Shown here: piece after piece, positions 7,723-17,975 of the stretch
Layout of the letters: each line of letters opens with the position of its first letter
How positions within the stretch are numbered: position 1 is the stretch's first letter
NCBI RefSeq assembly: GCF_024519435.1
Contig: NZ_JALJRZ010000001.1
Coordinates: 992,001-1,056,000, forward strand
DNA from: Terrabacter sp. Ter38
GTDB taxonomy: Bacteria > Actinomycetota > Actinomycetes > Actinomycetales > Dermatophilaceae
Direction: 5' to 3'
Length of the DNA: 64,000 nt
Position numbers and translations under genes: made by a program
Notes under the pieces: generated by a model
The model's database searches: none
The model's input: the letters and a program-made list of their open reading frames with translations, nothing else
Told to the model about the DNA's origin: nothing

Positions 7723-8865
7723 ATGTCTGTCGCCGCACTGCCCAGCCGTGACGCCATGCTCACGGCGCTGTCGAAGGTCAACGACCCCGAGATCCGCAAG
7801 CCGATCACCGAGCTCGGCATGGTCAAGTCGGTCGAGATCGACGACACCGGCAAGGTCGACCTCGCGATCTTCCTCACCGTCTCCGGCTGCCCCATGAAGG
7901 AGACGCTCACCAAGGACTCGAGCAACGCGCTCCTCGCCCTCGACGGCGTGACCTCGGTCGAGGTCGAGCTCGACGTCATGAGCGACGAGCAGCGCGCCGA
8001 GCTGCGCTCGCAGCTGCGTGGCGGCGCCCCGGAGAAGGAGATCCCCTTCGCCAGGCCCAACAGCCTGACGCGGGTGTATGCCGTCGCCTCGGGCAAGGGC
8101 GGCGTCGGCAAGTCATCGGTGACCGTCAACCTCGCCGCCGCGATGGCCGCGCAGGGCCTGCGGGTCGGCGTCGTCGACGCCGACGTCTACGGCTTCTCGG
8201 TGCCGCGCATGCTCGGCGTCGAGCAGCGACCGACGCAGGTCGACGACATGATCCTGCCGCCCATCAGCCACGACGTGAAGGTCATCTCGATCGGCATGTT
8301 CGTGCCCGGCAACCAGCCCGTCGTGTGGCGTGGCCCGATGCTGCACCGCGCGCTCCAGCAGTTCCTCGGCGACGTCTTCTGGGGCGATCTCGACGTCCTC
8401 CTGCTCGACCTGCCGCCCGGCACCGGCGACATCGCGATCTCGGTAGCGCAGCTCATCCCGACGGCCGAGATCCTCGTCGTGACGACCCCGCAGCAGGCCG
8501 CCGCCGAGGTGGCCGAGCGGGCCGGCTCGATCGCCCTGCAGACCCACCAGCGGGTCGTCGGCGTCATCGAGAACATGAGCTGGCTCGAGCTGCCGGACGG
8601 CACCCGCCAGGAGATCTTCGGCTCGGGCGGCGGGCAGGCGGTCGCGGACTCGCTGACGAAGAGCATCGGTGCCCCGGTCGAGCTGCTCGGCCAGATCCCC
8701 CTCGACACGCGCCTGCGTGAGGGCGGCGACAACGGCACCCCGGTCGTGCTCGGCGATCCCGACACCGCTGCTGCCGTCGCGCTGCGCGGCATCGCCCGCA
8801 CGCTCGGCTCGCGTGCCCGCGGCCTCGCCGGCCGCTCGCTCGGCCTCACTCCCGCCGGCCGCTGA
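7723..8865 (+). CDS. mrp: Mrp/NBP35-family Fe-S cluster carrier ATPase
   Basis: 380 aa from the ATG at 7723 (383 aa if the ATG at 7714 is used). The N-terminal 90 residues are a MIP18/DUF59 domain (VNDPEIRKPITELGMV, with SGCPMK supplying a cysteine). The rest is a P-loop ATPase of the Mrp branch: the deviant Walker A GKGGVGKSS lies near 125-133, DADVYGFSVPRMLG is switch I, and LLLDLPPGTGD is the Walker B/switch II segment. The family assembles or ferries Fe-S clusters in the cytosol. In mycobacteria mrp also lies close to the sigE-htrA-tatB block, as here. Confidence 0.88.
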   Translation: MSVAALPSRDAMLTALSKVNDPEIRKPITELGMVKSVEIDDTGKVDLAIFLTVSGCPMKETLTKDSSNALLALDGVTSVEVELDVMSDEQRAELRSQLRGGAPEKEIPFARPNSLTRVYAVASGKGGVGKSSVTVNLAAAMAAQGLRVGVVDADVYGFSVPRMLGVEQRPTQVDDMILPPISHDVKVISIGMFVPGNQPVVWRGPMLHRALQQFLGDVFWGDLDVLLLDLPPGTGDIAISVAQLIPTAEILVVTTPQQAAAEVAERAGSIALQTHQRVVGVIENMSWLELPDGTRQEIFGSGGGQAVADSLTKSIGAPVELLGQIPLDTRLREGGDNGTPVVLGDPDTAAAVALRGIARTLGSRARGLAGRSLGLTPAGR

Positions 8866-8907
8866 CCGACCCGACAGACCCGACTGACCCCGACCCCATC
8901 CCCCTCG

Positions 8908-8942
8908 CTTTCGCCACCGAACGCCGCGTTCGGTGGCGAAAG
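8908..8942 (+). terminator. Hairpin terminator after mrp
   Basis: A perfect 16-bp stem (8908-8923 with 8927-8942) encloses a 3-base loop. It starts CTTT and ends AAAG, followed by TTCT. It lies between the converging mrp and ABC exporter genes and may serve both strands. Confidence 0.65.
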
Positions 8943-9057
8943 TTCTGCTCGAACACGGAGTTCGCGGCCGAACGCCGCGTTAGACGACGACGAGCGCCCG
9001 GGGACGCGCGACCGGCGGGGTCGCGGTGACCGGCGGGGTCGGGCCGGCTGACTCGGG

Positions 9058-10883
<1,826 letters not shown>

Positions 10884-10887
<4 letters not shown>

Positions 10888-12701
10888 GCCGGCACCTCCT
10901 GGGTCGCGTCGGTGGCGCGGCCGCCCGTCGCGGAGGCCTCCGCCTCCTCCACGGCGTCGGCCGCGAGCAGCTCGCGGTAGGCCGGGACGCCGTCGAGCAG
11001 CTCGCGGTGGGTGCCGACGTGGGTGATGGTGCCGTGCTCGAGGAGCGCGACGCGGTCGGCGAGCATCACCGTCGAGGCGCGGTGCGCCACGACGAGGCCG
11101 GTGGTCTCCGAGAGGACCCTCGACAGCGCCTCCTCGACGAGCTTCTCGGTGTGCACGTCGAGGGCCGAGAGGGTGTCGTCGAGGACGAGGACGGCCGGAC
11201 GGGCGAGGACGGCTCGGGCCAGGGCGAGCCGCTGGCGCTGACCACCTGAGAGTGACAGCCCCTGCTCGCCGATGCGGGTGTCGAGACCCCAGGGGAGGTC
11301 GTGGACGAAGTCCGCCTGGGCGATCTCGAGGGCGGCGAGCACGTCGTCCTCCGAGGCGTCGGCGCGTCCGAGGGTGACGTTCTCGCGGGCGCTCATCGAG
11401 AAGAGCGTCGGCTCCTCGAAGGCCGTCGCGACGACACTGCGCAACGCGGCCAGCTCGAGGTCGCGCACGTCGACGCCGTCGATGGTGATGCGGCCGCTCG
11501 TGACGTCGAAGAGGCGCGGGACGAGCGCGGTGAGGGCGGTCTTGCCCGAGCCGGTGGCACCGACGAGCGCGAGGGTCTCGCCGGGCGCGATGTCGAGGTT
11601 GACGTCGCGCAGCACCCGCTGGTCTGGCGCGTCGGGGAAGGCGAAGTCGACGTGCTCGAAGCGCAGGTGGCCGCGACGCGCCCCCGCCTCGTCGGCTCCC
11701 GAGACGATGTCGGGCTCGGTGTCGAAGATCTCGAGGACGCGGGCCGCTGCGGTCATCGCCTCCTGCGCCATGGCGAGGATGACGCCGAGGGAGGACACGG
11801 GCCACACGAGCGAGAGCATCAGCGTGATGAACGCGACGAGCTCTCCGGGCGTCAGGTCGCCGTGGCCCACGCCGATGGCGCCCAGGAGGAGCACGACGAC
11901 GACGGCGAGGTTGGGGATGACCTCGAGGAAGGTCCAGAACTTCGCCGACAGGCGGACCTTGTCGAGGCTCGTCGCCCGCAGCTCGAGCGCCGCGTCGTCG
12001 TAGCGACGGGCCATGTGGTCGCTGCGTCCGAAGGACTTGATGACGCGGATGCCGACCGCGCCCTCCTCCGCCTGGGTCGCGAGGTCGCCCTGCTGGTCCT
12101 GGACGCGCCGGGACATCACGACATAGGCCTTCTCGAAGCGCATCGAGAGCCAGGTGATGGGAACCGCCGTCATCGCCACGACGAGCCCGAGCGGCCAGTA
12201 CATCGTCAGGAGCACGATCGTGACGGCCGTGACCTGCAGGACGTTGACGACGAGGAAGAGCAGGCCGAAACCGCTGAACCGGCGGATGGCCGACAGGTCC
12301 GTCGTCGCGCGGGAGAGCAGCTGCCCCGACTGCCACCGCGTGTGGAAGCTCATCGGCAGGGCCTGGAGGCGCTCGTAGAGGTCGCGGCGCAGCTGCGTCT
12401 CGAGCCCCAGCACGGCGTTGGACTGCACCCACCGGCGCACGAAGATGAGGACGGCCTCGAGCACGCCGAGGGCCAGGGCGAGCAGGCCGAGCGGGAGGAC
12501 CGGCCCGAGCTCGTGCTCGGTGATCGGCCCGTCGATGACGGCCCGTGTCACGAGGGGGACGGCGATGGAGAGGCCGACGCCGGCGAGCGACGCGGCGAAC
12601 ATGACGACGAGGGCCCAGCGGTGTGGGCGCAGGTAGCCGCGCAGCCGCCAGAGCGACCGGGCCGAGGCGGGCGGGTGGGAGGCAGGATCAGCAGGCATCA
12701 A
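10884..12701 (-). CDS. ABC exporter half, degenerate-site subunit (permease-ATPase fusion)
   Basis: 605 aa from TTG 12701, or 604 from ATG 12698. A six-helix membrane domain occupies about 30-320. Walker A is GATGSGKTA, the signature is a regular LSLSGGQRQR, but Walker B reads VLVLDDTLSALD, with Asp in place of the catalytic Glu. With the LSAGQ signature of its partner this makes one ATP site inactive or slow, the hallmark of asymmetric heterodimeric exporters. A TATCGT hexamer stands 6 bases before the TTG, so the transcript may be leaderless at a TTG codon. The final 25 residues are acidic and unstructured. Confidence 0.88.
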
Positions 12702-12707
12702 GGAGTG

Positions 12708-12713
12708 ACGATA
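12708..12713 (-). promoter_or_regulatory. -10 hexamer of the ABC exporter operon
   Basis: TATCGT on the minus strand, 6 bases before TTG 12701 and 9 before ATG 12698. No Shine-Dalgarno is visible. Confidence 0.35.
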
Positions 12714-12751
12714 ACCCCGACCACCGACAGAGTTACCTCTGGGTCAGAGAT

Positions 12752-13108
12752 TCACGTCGCTTCGCTGTCCCAGGGCGTCGGGACCGACGGGTCGTGGCCG
12801 CGCGGCGTGCTCACCGGCTTGTCGACGACGGGCGAGGGCTGGTCGTCCTCGTCGGGTGGCGCGGAGAGCGCGTCGCGCACGATCTTGCGCGGGTCGTACT
12901 GGCGCGGGTCGTAGGCCCGCCAGTCGACGTCGGAGAACTCGGGCCCCATCTCGTCCTTGAGCTGCTGCCTGGCCCGGTCGGCCATGCCGCGAGCCTGACG
13001 GACGAACTTGCCGAACTTGGCGGCGTACTCGGGCAGGCGCTCCGGACCCAGGATGAGGATCGCGAGCAGACCGAGCAGGAGCAGCTCCCACCCGTTGATG
13101 TCGAACAC
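12752..13108 (-). CDS. tatB: Sec-independent translocase subunit TatB
   Basis: 118 aa. The N-terminus (FDINGWELLLLGLLAILILG then PERLPEYAAK) is the TatB signature: a short membrane helix, a Gly-Pro hinge and an amphipathic helix. The C-terminal half is charged and disordered. TatB binds twin-arginine signals with TatC at the inner membrane. The GTG at 13108 has GAGGGA upstream. It follows htrA with a 55-base gap, as in the mycobacterial sigE-rseA-htrA-tatB order. At least one Tat client, the M15-like peptidase at 117, is encoded nearby. Confidence 0.88.
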   Translation of the reverse strand: MFDINGWELLLLGLLAILILGPERLPEYAAKFGKFVRQARGMADRARQQLKDEMGPEFSDVDWRAYDPRQYDPRKIVRDALSAPPDEDDQPSPVVDKPVSTPRGHDPSVPTPWDSEAT

Positions 13109-13163
13109 AGTCCCTCGCTTCCACGCGTACCGGCTGCGCCATCCTACGGTGGCGCGTCGTGCT

Positions 13164-14822
13164 CTACTTGCCCGGATCCGCTTCCAGCGTCATCTGGAGC
13201 TGGAGCTCCGTGCCGTCACGCTCGACCTTGAGGCTCACGGTGTCGCCGACGGCCCGTGCGCGGATCGAGACGATGAGCTGGTCCGGGGTGCGGATGCGCT
13301 TGCCCTCGAAGCCGACGATGACGTCGCCGGCCTTGACGCCGGCCTTGTCAGCCGGTCCACCGGAGGTCACCGCGTCGGGCGCGTCGGAGACCTGGGCGCC
13401 GTCACCGACGAAGGTGCGGCTGAGGTTCACGCCGATGACCGGGTGGGTGGCCTTGCCCGTCGCGATGAGCTGGTCGGCGGTGCGTCGGGCCTGGTCGCTC
13501 GGGATGGCGAAGCCGAGCCCGATGCTGCCGCCGGTGGAGCCGCTCGTCCCCGGGACCCGGGCGATGGCGCTGTTGACGCCGATGACCTTGCCCGTCATGT
13601 CGAGCAGCGGCCCACCGGAGTTGCCGGGGTTGATCGCCGCGTCGGTCTGGATGGCGTTGATGTAGGACGACTCACCGGGGTCGCCCGGCTGCACCGGCCG
13701 GTTGAGCGCGCTGACGATGCCCGTGGTGACGGTCTGGTCGAGGCCGAGCGGCGCACCGACGGCGATGACCTGGTCGCCGACGACGACCTGGTCGGACGCG
13801 CCGAGGGTCAGGGGCTTGAGGTCGGTGCGGTTGATCTTGAGCACCGCCAGGTCGTAGCTCGCGTCGCGCCCGACGATCGTCGCCTTCTCGGTGTCGCCGT
13901 TGCTCAGCACGATCTCGATGTCGCCGTTGACTCCGGGCTCGACGACGTGGTTGTTCGTCAGGACGTGGCCCTTGGAGTCGATGACGAAGCCGGAGCCGGT
14001 CGCCGATCCCTCGCTGCCGGCGTCGACCTTGATGGTCACCACGCTCGGCAGGGCGACGGCGGCGATGTTGGCGACCGAGCCGGCCGGTCGCTGCGTGGCG
14101 CCCGGTCCGGGCTCGGGCAGGGTCGTGCCGGCGAGGTTGATGCGGTCCTCGGCGACCTGGCTGGCGATGCCGCCGATGACACCGGAGAGCAGGCACAGGC
14201 CGATGACGGCAGCGACCACCTTGCCGCGACCGCGGCGAGCGGACGGTGCCGGCGGGTCGGAGAGCGCCACGCTCCCGGGCGGCACGGGACCGCTCTCGAG
14301 GGCAGGGTCGCCCCCCGCAGGTGCGTGGGGCACGGAACCGAGGTATGCCGTCCCGCCGGGCGCCGCGGCGGCGCCTGCCAGCACGTCGCCCGGGTGGGTG
14401 GACGCCGCAGGCCCGGTCGCGGACGGCGCGTCGGCGGTGGGGGTCGGTGGGGCATACGCCGAGCGGTGGGCCTCTTCGGCGAGGGAGTCGGCGCGATCGC
14501 TGCCCCAGGCGGCATCCGCCCGGGCTGGGACGCCCGCGCCCTCGGTCGGGTGCTCGCCTCCGAAGACGTCGAACCAGGCATCGTCACCGGTGTCGGCGGG
14601 ACGAGCGCCTGAGGCGCCCACGGGCGGCTGGGTCTCCGTCTCGGACGGGGCCGGAGCCGGTGTCGTCGGCGACGCGGACGGGATGGCCCGGGTGTCGTGC
14701 AGGTCGATGATGCCGGTCCGCTCCACCTCCGGCTCACCGGCGGTGCCGGGGGCCGCAGTGAGCTCGCGAGGCTCGGGAGCTGCCGTCGGATCGGGGTCCG
14801 GCGTCGTCGACTCGTCGCTCAT
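13164..14822 (-). CDS. htrA: HtrA-like membrane-anchored serine protease with PDZ domain
   Basis: 552 aa. Residues 1-195 are a long Pro/Ala/Thr-rich cytosolic segment. One membrane helix follows at about 200-222 (VVAAVIGLCLLSGVIGGIAS). The trypsin-like domain has His in LTNNHVVE (about 290), Asp in YDLAVLKI (about 322) and Ser in NPGNSGGPLLD (about 402). A PDZ domain covers about 450-545 (GPADKAGVKAGDVIVGFEG). It degrades or refolds damaged exported proteins on the outer face of the membrane. The ATG overlaps the rseA stop by ATGA, so HtrA output is tied to the SigE operon. Confidence 0.9.
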   Translation of the reverse strand: MSDESTTPDPDPTAAPEPRELTAAPGTAGEPEVERTGIIDLHDTRAIPSASPTTPAPAPSETETQPPVGASGARPADTGDDAWFDVFGGEHPTEGAGVPARADAAWGSDRADSLAEEAHRSAYAPPTPTADAPSATGPAASTHPGDVLAGAAAAPGGTAYLGSVPHAPAGGDPALESGPVPPGSVALSDPPAPSARRGRGKVVAAVIGLCLLSGVIGGIASQVAEDRINLAGTTLPEPGPGATQRPAGSVANIAAVALPSVVTIKVDAGSEGSATGSGFVIDSKGHVLTNNHVVEPGVNGDIEIVLSNGDTEKATIVGRDASYDLAVLKINRTDLKPLTLGASDQVVVGDQVIAVGAPLGLDQTVTTGIVSALNRPVQPGDPGESSYINAIQTDAAINPGNSGGPLLDMTGKVIGVNSAIARVPGTSGSTGGSIGLGFAIPSDQARRTADQLIATGKATHPVIGVNLSRTFVGDGAQVSDAPDAVTSGGPADKAGVKAGDVIVGFEGKRIRTPDQLIVSIRARAVGDTVSLKVERDGTELQLQMTLEADPGK

Positions 14823-15541
14823 GGCCCTGATTGTGCCGAACGGACGTCGGTGACCCGAACCGGGTCCACCAGCGCGGTGGTCGGACCCACGGTCAGCGAC
14901 GTGGTGCGGGCCGACGAGCCGGTCGTGACGATCCAGTACGGGACGTTGCCGGCGCCCACGTCGCCGAGACCCTGGGCCTGACGCGTGACGGGCGTGATCC
15001 TGTTGCCGGGCAGCACGGCGCCGCCGAAGTTCACGGCACTGACGGGACCGGCCCCGAAGCTCGCGACCGGACCTCGGACCGAGGGGGTGCGCGAGCCTGG
15101 CACGGGGGAGATCGCGAGCCCCCAGGCGGCAGCGACCGACGCGCCGGCCGCGATCGAGGCCACCACCGCAGCACGCATCGGCGAGCGGTGCAGGGCAGGA
15201 GCAGTGGGCCGGACGGTGGGCACGGGCTCGTAGGACGGCGTCGAGGGCATACGGAAGCCGACGGGCGGGAGCGGGATGCGCGGGGCCCTCGTCCCGAGAG
15301 CGGGAGCCGGAGCGGGCTGCGGCTCGCCCGAGGGGGCCGCACCGAGACCCATGAGGGACGTGCGCAGGCTCATCGGGACGCCGGTGTCGGAGCGCAGCGA
15401 CGCGACGATGCGGCGCTCCTGGTCGGCGGCGGCGCGGCAGACGGTGCAGCACACGAGGTGCTTGTCGTAGAGGTGCAGCATCGCCGGCGGCAGGGCGCGG
15501 TCGACGTAGGCGCGGACGTATCCCTTGAGGTGCGGCGTCAC
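14819..15541 (-). CDS. rseA: Zinc-binding anti-sigma factor RseA
   Basis: 240 aa. Residues 28-35 read HLVCCTVC, giving the H-x3-C-x2-C zinc motif of ZAS anti-sigma factors. A membrane helix lies near the middle (AAVVASIAAGASVAAAWGLA), followed by an extracytoplasmic Gly/Val/Thr-rich tail. It should hold SigE inactive until stress leads to its removal. The GTG at 15541 is chosen because GGAGGTGA stands 5-7 bases upstream; the long open frame beyond it overlaps sigE and is not coding. The sigE stop lies 19 bases before this start. Confidence 0.85.
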   Translation of the reverse strand: MTPHLKGYVRAYVDRALPPAMLHLYDKHLVCCTVCRAAADQERRIVASLRSDTGVPMSLRTSLMGLGAAPSGEPQPAPAPALGTRAPRIPLPPVGFRMPSTPSYEPVPTVRPTAPALHRSPMRAAVVASIAAGASVAAAWGLAISPVPGSRTPSVRGPVASFGAGPVSAVNFGGAVLPGNRITPVTRQAQGLGDVGAGNVPYWIVTTGSSARTTSLTVGPTTALVDPVRVTDVRSAQSGP

Positions 15542-15560
15542 GACATCACCTCCGGACCCA

Positions 15561-16220
15561 TCAGCGCGAGCTCGCCGCGACTCGGCGGCCGGGAAGGCGC
15601 AGGCCCGCGCGAGCGGCGCGCGCCTCGGGCTTGGCAGGACGGGCGGCCGCGGCCACCTCGGGCGCGCGGTGCGCGAGCGCCTCGCGCAGCTGGGCGCGGC
15701 CACGGTGGATGCGCGAGCGTACGGTGCCGAGCTTGACGCCGAGCGTCGCGCTGATCTCCTCGTAGCTGAGGCCCTCGATGTCGCACAGGACGACGGCTGC
15801 GCGGAACTCCGGCGCGAGAGCGTCGAGAGCACGCTGCACGTCGTCGTCGAAGCGGGCGTCGTGGTAGGTCTGCTCCGGCCCCTTCTCGGTGCTTGGGAGC
15901 CGACCGGCGGCGTCGTCGGGCAGGGCGTCGAAGCGGATGCGCTGCTTGCGACGCATCTTGTCGAGGAAGACGTTGGTCGTGATCCGGTGCAGCCAACCCT
16001 CGAAGGTGCCCGGCTGGTAGGAGTGCAGCGACCGGAAGACGCGGACGAAGACGTCGTGCGTCAGGTCCTCGGCGTCGTGCGGGTTGCCCGTGAGGCGGTA
16101 GGCCAGGCGGTAGACGCGCGCCGAGTGCTGCTCGACGATCTCCTCCCACGTGGGAGGAGTCCACGCCGAGTCGGCCTGCTCCACCGAGGTGGGCGAGGTG
16201 GACGTCACACTGGTGCTCAC
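15561..16220 (-). CDS. sigE: ECF RNA polymerase sigma factor SigE
   Basis: 219 aa. Region 2 spans about 28-95 ([20 protein letters not shown] then [12 protein letters not shown], the -10 recognition part). Region 4 spans about 140-195 ([20 protein letters not shown], the -35 helix-turn-helix). A basic Ala/Arg tail follows. Gene order and length match SigE, the extracytoplasmic-stress sigma factor. A GGGAAC-N17-CGTT sequence upstream on the same strand fits its own promoter consensus. The start is GTG 16220. The O-methyltransferase at 16907 corresponds to the gene that flanks sigE in mycobacteria. Confidence 0.9.
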   Translation of the reverse strand: MSTSVTSTSPTSVEQADSAWTPPTWEEIVEQHSARVYRLAYRLTGNPHDAEDLTHDVFVRVFRSLHSYQPGTFEGWLHRITTNVFLDKMRRKQRIRFDALPDDAAGRLPSTEKGPEQTYHDARFDDDVQRALDALAPEFRAAVVLCDIEGLSYEEISATLGVKLGTVRSRIHRGRAQLREALAHRAPEVAAAARPAKPEARAARAGLRLPGRRVAASSR

Positions 16221-16259
16221 AGGGGGCTGTGCCTTTCACGGAGAGGGGTCAACGACAAG

Positions 16260-16286
16260 AACGCCGTCAGATCTCGATTCGTTCCC
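16260..16286 (-). promoter_or_regulatory. Candidate ECF (SigE-type) autoregulated promoter of sigE-rseA-htrA
   Basis: On the minus strand GGGAAC (16286-16281) is followed by 17 bases and CGTT (16263-16260). This fits the GGAAC-N16/17-CGTT pattern known for SigE and related ECF factors. It would start transcription about 35 bases before the sigE GTG. Confidence 0.55.
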
Positions 16287-16375
16287 GTCGATCGTCTCGG
16301 ATTGGCCTGTCCGGCCGCCAGCCAGAACCTGTGGTCCTGCTGTGGACGGGGGTGGCGAGGCGGCGCCGGGGGTGG

Positions 16376-16834
16376 TCAGCGGGACTGCTCGCTGCCGTCG
16401 TGCGGGACCGCCTCGTGGTGGGCCCGCCCGTGCGTGCGTCGGTCCTCCTTCATCTCCGCCTCGAAGAGGTGGCGCCGGCCGCCGACGAGGTCATCGCGTG
16501 CCGTCTTCTCGAGCTCCTTGAAGGTCGCGTAGTAGCCGTCGTCGTACTCCTCGACGACCTGAAAGGTCCACCTTCCCTGCACGACGTTGCGCCCGACCAG
16601 CTCGGTCTGGAGCCGGTCCGCGAGCTCGGTGTGACCGGCCTCGCGCAAGAGGTCGACGGCCTCGCCCAGGGTGAGGTCGGCCATCCCCGTGAGCCGGTGG
16701 AAACCGTAGAGGTGGCCGCGGGCGTCCTCGACGACCTCGAGCGCCTCCGACAGCTTGCCAAGGGCCTCGACCGTGGCATCGTCGACGTCGCCCGGACGCA
16801 GGTGTTCCGCGGTCGGGGTGTCCTGTTCGTCCAT
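16376..16834 (-). CDS. Conserved hypothetical protein
   Basis: 152 aa, acidic at the N-terminus. Residues about 20-75 are helical (VEALGKLSEALEVVEDARGH, then LYGFHRLTGMADLTLGEAVD). Next comes RTELVGRNVVQGRWTFQ-like sequence and EYDDGYYATFKELEK, ending in a polar His/Arg-rich tail. I recognise it as a protein often seen next to sigE in actinobacteria, but no function is known to me. The ATG at 16834 has AAGGATCAGG upstream, which could act as a weak Shine-Dalgarno or as a hexamer. The larger open frame that extends to 17575 is antisense to the methyltransferase and is not used. Confidence 0.6.
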   Translation of the reverse strand: MDEQDTPTAEHLRPGDVDDATVEALGKLSEALEVVEDARGHLYGFHRLTGMADLTLGEAVDLLREAGHTELADRLQTELVGRNVVQGRWTFQVVEEYDDGYYATFKELEKTARDDLVGGRRHLFEAEMKEDRRTHGRAHHEAVPHDGSEQSR

Positions 16835-16893
16835 GACCTGATCCTTACCCGCTTCCGGGCGACGGGGTGCCGAATCGGCCCGGCACGTCGCAG

Positions 16894-16899
16894 TAGGGT
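16894..16899 (+). promoter_or_regulatory. -10 hexamer of the O-methyltransferase gene, leaderless
   Basis: TAGGGT followed by 7 bases and the ATG at 16907. Confidence 0.45.
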
Positions 16900-16906
16900 G
16901 ACGAAC

Positions 16907-17530
16907 ATGAGCACCCAGAAGGTCGCCGCGTGGTCGCACGCCGAGGAGTTCGTCACCCCGAGCGAGCACGTCGAGGAGGCGACCCACCGCGGTGAGGAGC
17001 TCGGCGCGCCGGCCGTCGGCAACGGCGTCGGAGCCGTGCTCCAGATGCTCGCTGCCGCCACCGGGGCCAAGGCCGTCATGGAGATCGGCACCGGCGCGGG
17101 CGCCTCGGGCCTCTGGCTCCTCGGCGGGATGCCCGCCGACGGCATCCTCACGACCATCGATCTCGAGACCGAGCACCAGCGGGCCGCGCGCGACGCCTTC
17201 GCGGCAGCCGGCATCGCCCACCAGCGCACCCGCTGCATCGCCGGTCGCGCCCTCGAGGTGCTGCCCCGCATGACGGACGGCGCCTACGACCTCGTCGTCG
17301 TCGACGCCGACAAGGAGGAGTACCCCGACTACCTCACGCAGGCCACTCGCCTGCTGCGGTCCGGCGGCACCCTCGTCATGACGTGGACCGACAAGGAGTC
17401 CGACCCCGCCAACCGGGACGCCGAGACCCGGACCCTGCGCGAAGTCGGCCGCGCGATCCGCGAGCACGACCAGTTCACCGTGTCGCTGCTGCCGGTCGGC
17501 GACGGTCTGCTCGTGGCCGTCAAGCGCTGA
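16907..17530 (+). CDS. O-methyltransferase, class I SAM-dependent
   Basis: 207 aa. VMEIGTGAGASGLWLL (about 58-73) is the SAM-binding loop, TTIDLETEHQRAAR holds the acidic ribose ligand, and YDLVVVDADKEEYPDYL carries the metal-binding Asp of the catechol-OMT-like family 3. SGGTLVMTWTDKES is the post-IV strand. The family transfers methyl groups to hydroxyls of small aromatic or polyketide-like molecules with a divalent metal. It occupies the place of Rv1220c beside sigE. The physiological substrate is unknown. Confidence 0.82.
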   Translation: MSTQKVAAWSHAEEFVTPSEHVEEATHRGEELGAPAVGNGVGAVLQMLAAATGAKAVMEIGTGAGASGLWLLGGMPADGILTTIDLETEHQRAARDAFAAAGIAHQRTRCIAGRALEVLPRMTDGAYDLVVVDADKEEYPDYLTQATRLLRSGGTLVMTWTDKESDPANRDAETRTLREVGRAIREHDQFTVSLLPVGDGLLVAVKR

Positions 17531-17534
17531 GCGC

Positions 17535-17568
17535 ACGTATGCCGTCCGGCCTGCCGGACGGCATACGT
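17535..17568 (+). terminator. Long perfect hairpin after the O-methyltransferase
   Basis: A 16-bp perfect stem (17535-17550 with 17553-17568) with a 2-base loop. Each arm contains one copy of the GTATGCC/GGCATAC heptamer. There is no T tract. It lies between converging genes. Confidence 0.55.
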
Positions 17569-17595
17569 CATCCACCGCGCGTGGCGGGGATGCGA

Positions 17596-17627
17596 GACGG
17601 CCCCCGACCGTGAGGTCAGGGGCCGTC
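17596..17627 (-). terminator. Hairpin after the DUF3117 gene
   Basis: GACGGCCCC (17596-17604) pairs with GGGGCCGTC (17619-17627) across a 14-base loop, 22 bases past the DUF3117 stop on the minus strand. Confidence 0.5.
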
Positions 17628-17649
17628 GAACCTGGATCAGGCGGAAGGG

Positions 17650-17823
17650 TCAGTTGACGCCGTCACAACCCTGGATCGCGTCACGCAGAGCTGCAGCCTC
17701 GTCGGGGGTCATCTCGACGACGAGACGCCCGCCGCCCTCAAGGGGCATCCGCAGCACGATGCCGCGGCCCTCCTTGACGACCTCGAGCGGGCCATCGCCG
17801 GTCCTCGGCTTCATTGCTGCCAT
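17650..17823 (-). CDS. DUF3117 small protein
   Basis: 57 aa: it begins MAAMKPRTGDGPLEVVKEGR, continues GIVLRMPLEGGGRLVVEMTP and ends AIQGCDGVN. This is the very conserved actinobacterial DUF3117 protein, of unknown function. AAGGGGAACC precedes the ATG at 17823; an inner ATG three codons later is a possible alternative start. It is divergent from the enoyl-CoA hydratase gene and convergent with the O-methyltransferase. Confidence 0.85.
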   Translation of the reverse strand: MAAMKPRTGDGPLEVVKEGRGIVLRMPLEGGGRLVVEMTPDEAAALRDAIQGCDGVN

Positions 17824-17870
17824 GGTTCCCCTTCCCTAGGAATCCTCGGTCTTTGGCCCCATTATTCCGT

Positions 17871-17886
17871 GTCTCGTTTGCGAGAC
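17871..17886. promoter_or_regulatory. Palindromic site between divergent genes
   Basis: GTCTCG-TTTG-CGAGAC, a perfect 6-bp inverted repeat. It sits in an AT-richer stretch between DUF3117 and the enoyl-CoA hydratase gene. It could be an operator or a small hairpin; no regulator is assigned. Confidence 0.3.
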
Positions 17887-17975
17887 CTAATTGGGGATGT
17901 GACAGAGGGCACGTCCGGGCCCGCGGAGGCTCGTCACGCTTCCGCCTCGGGACGGATTGGGACAGAGTGGCGCCC

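Noticed and set aside
10888-12432. N-terminal extension giving a 1124-aa protein across both exporter genes
   Set aside because: The extra 515 residues are an out-of-frame reading of the upstream ABC gene; the true start is ATG 10887 with an ATGA overlap.
14823-15452. 210-residue extension of HtrA
   Set aside because: It overlaps rseA in another frame; the ATG at 14822 overlaps the rseA stop and gives a normal HtrA N-terminus.
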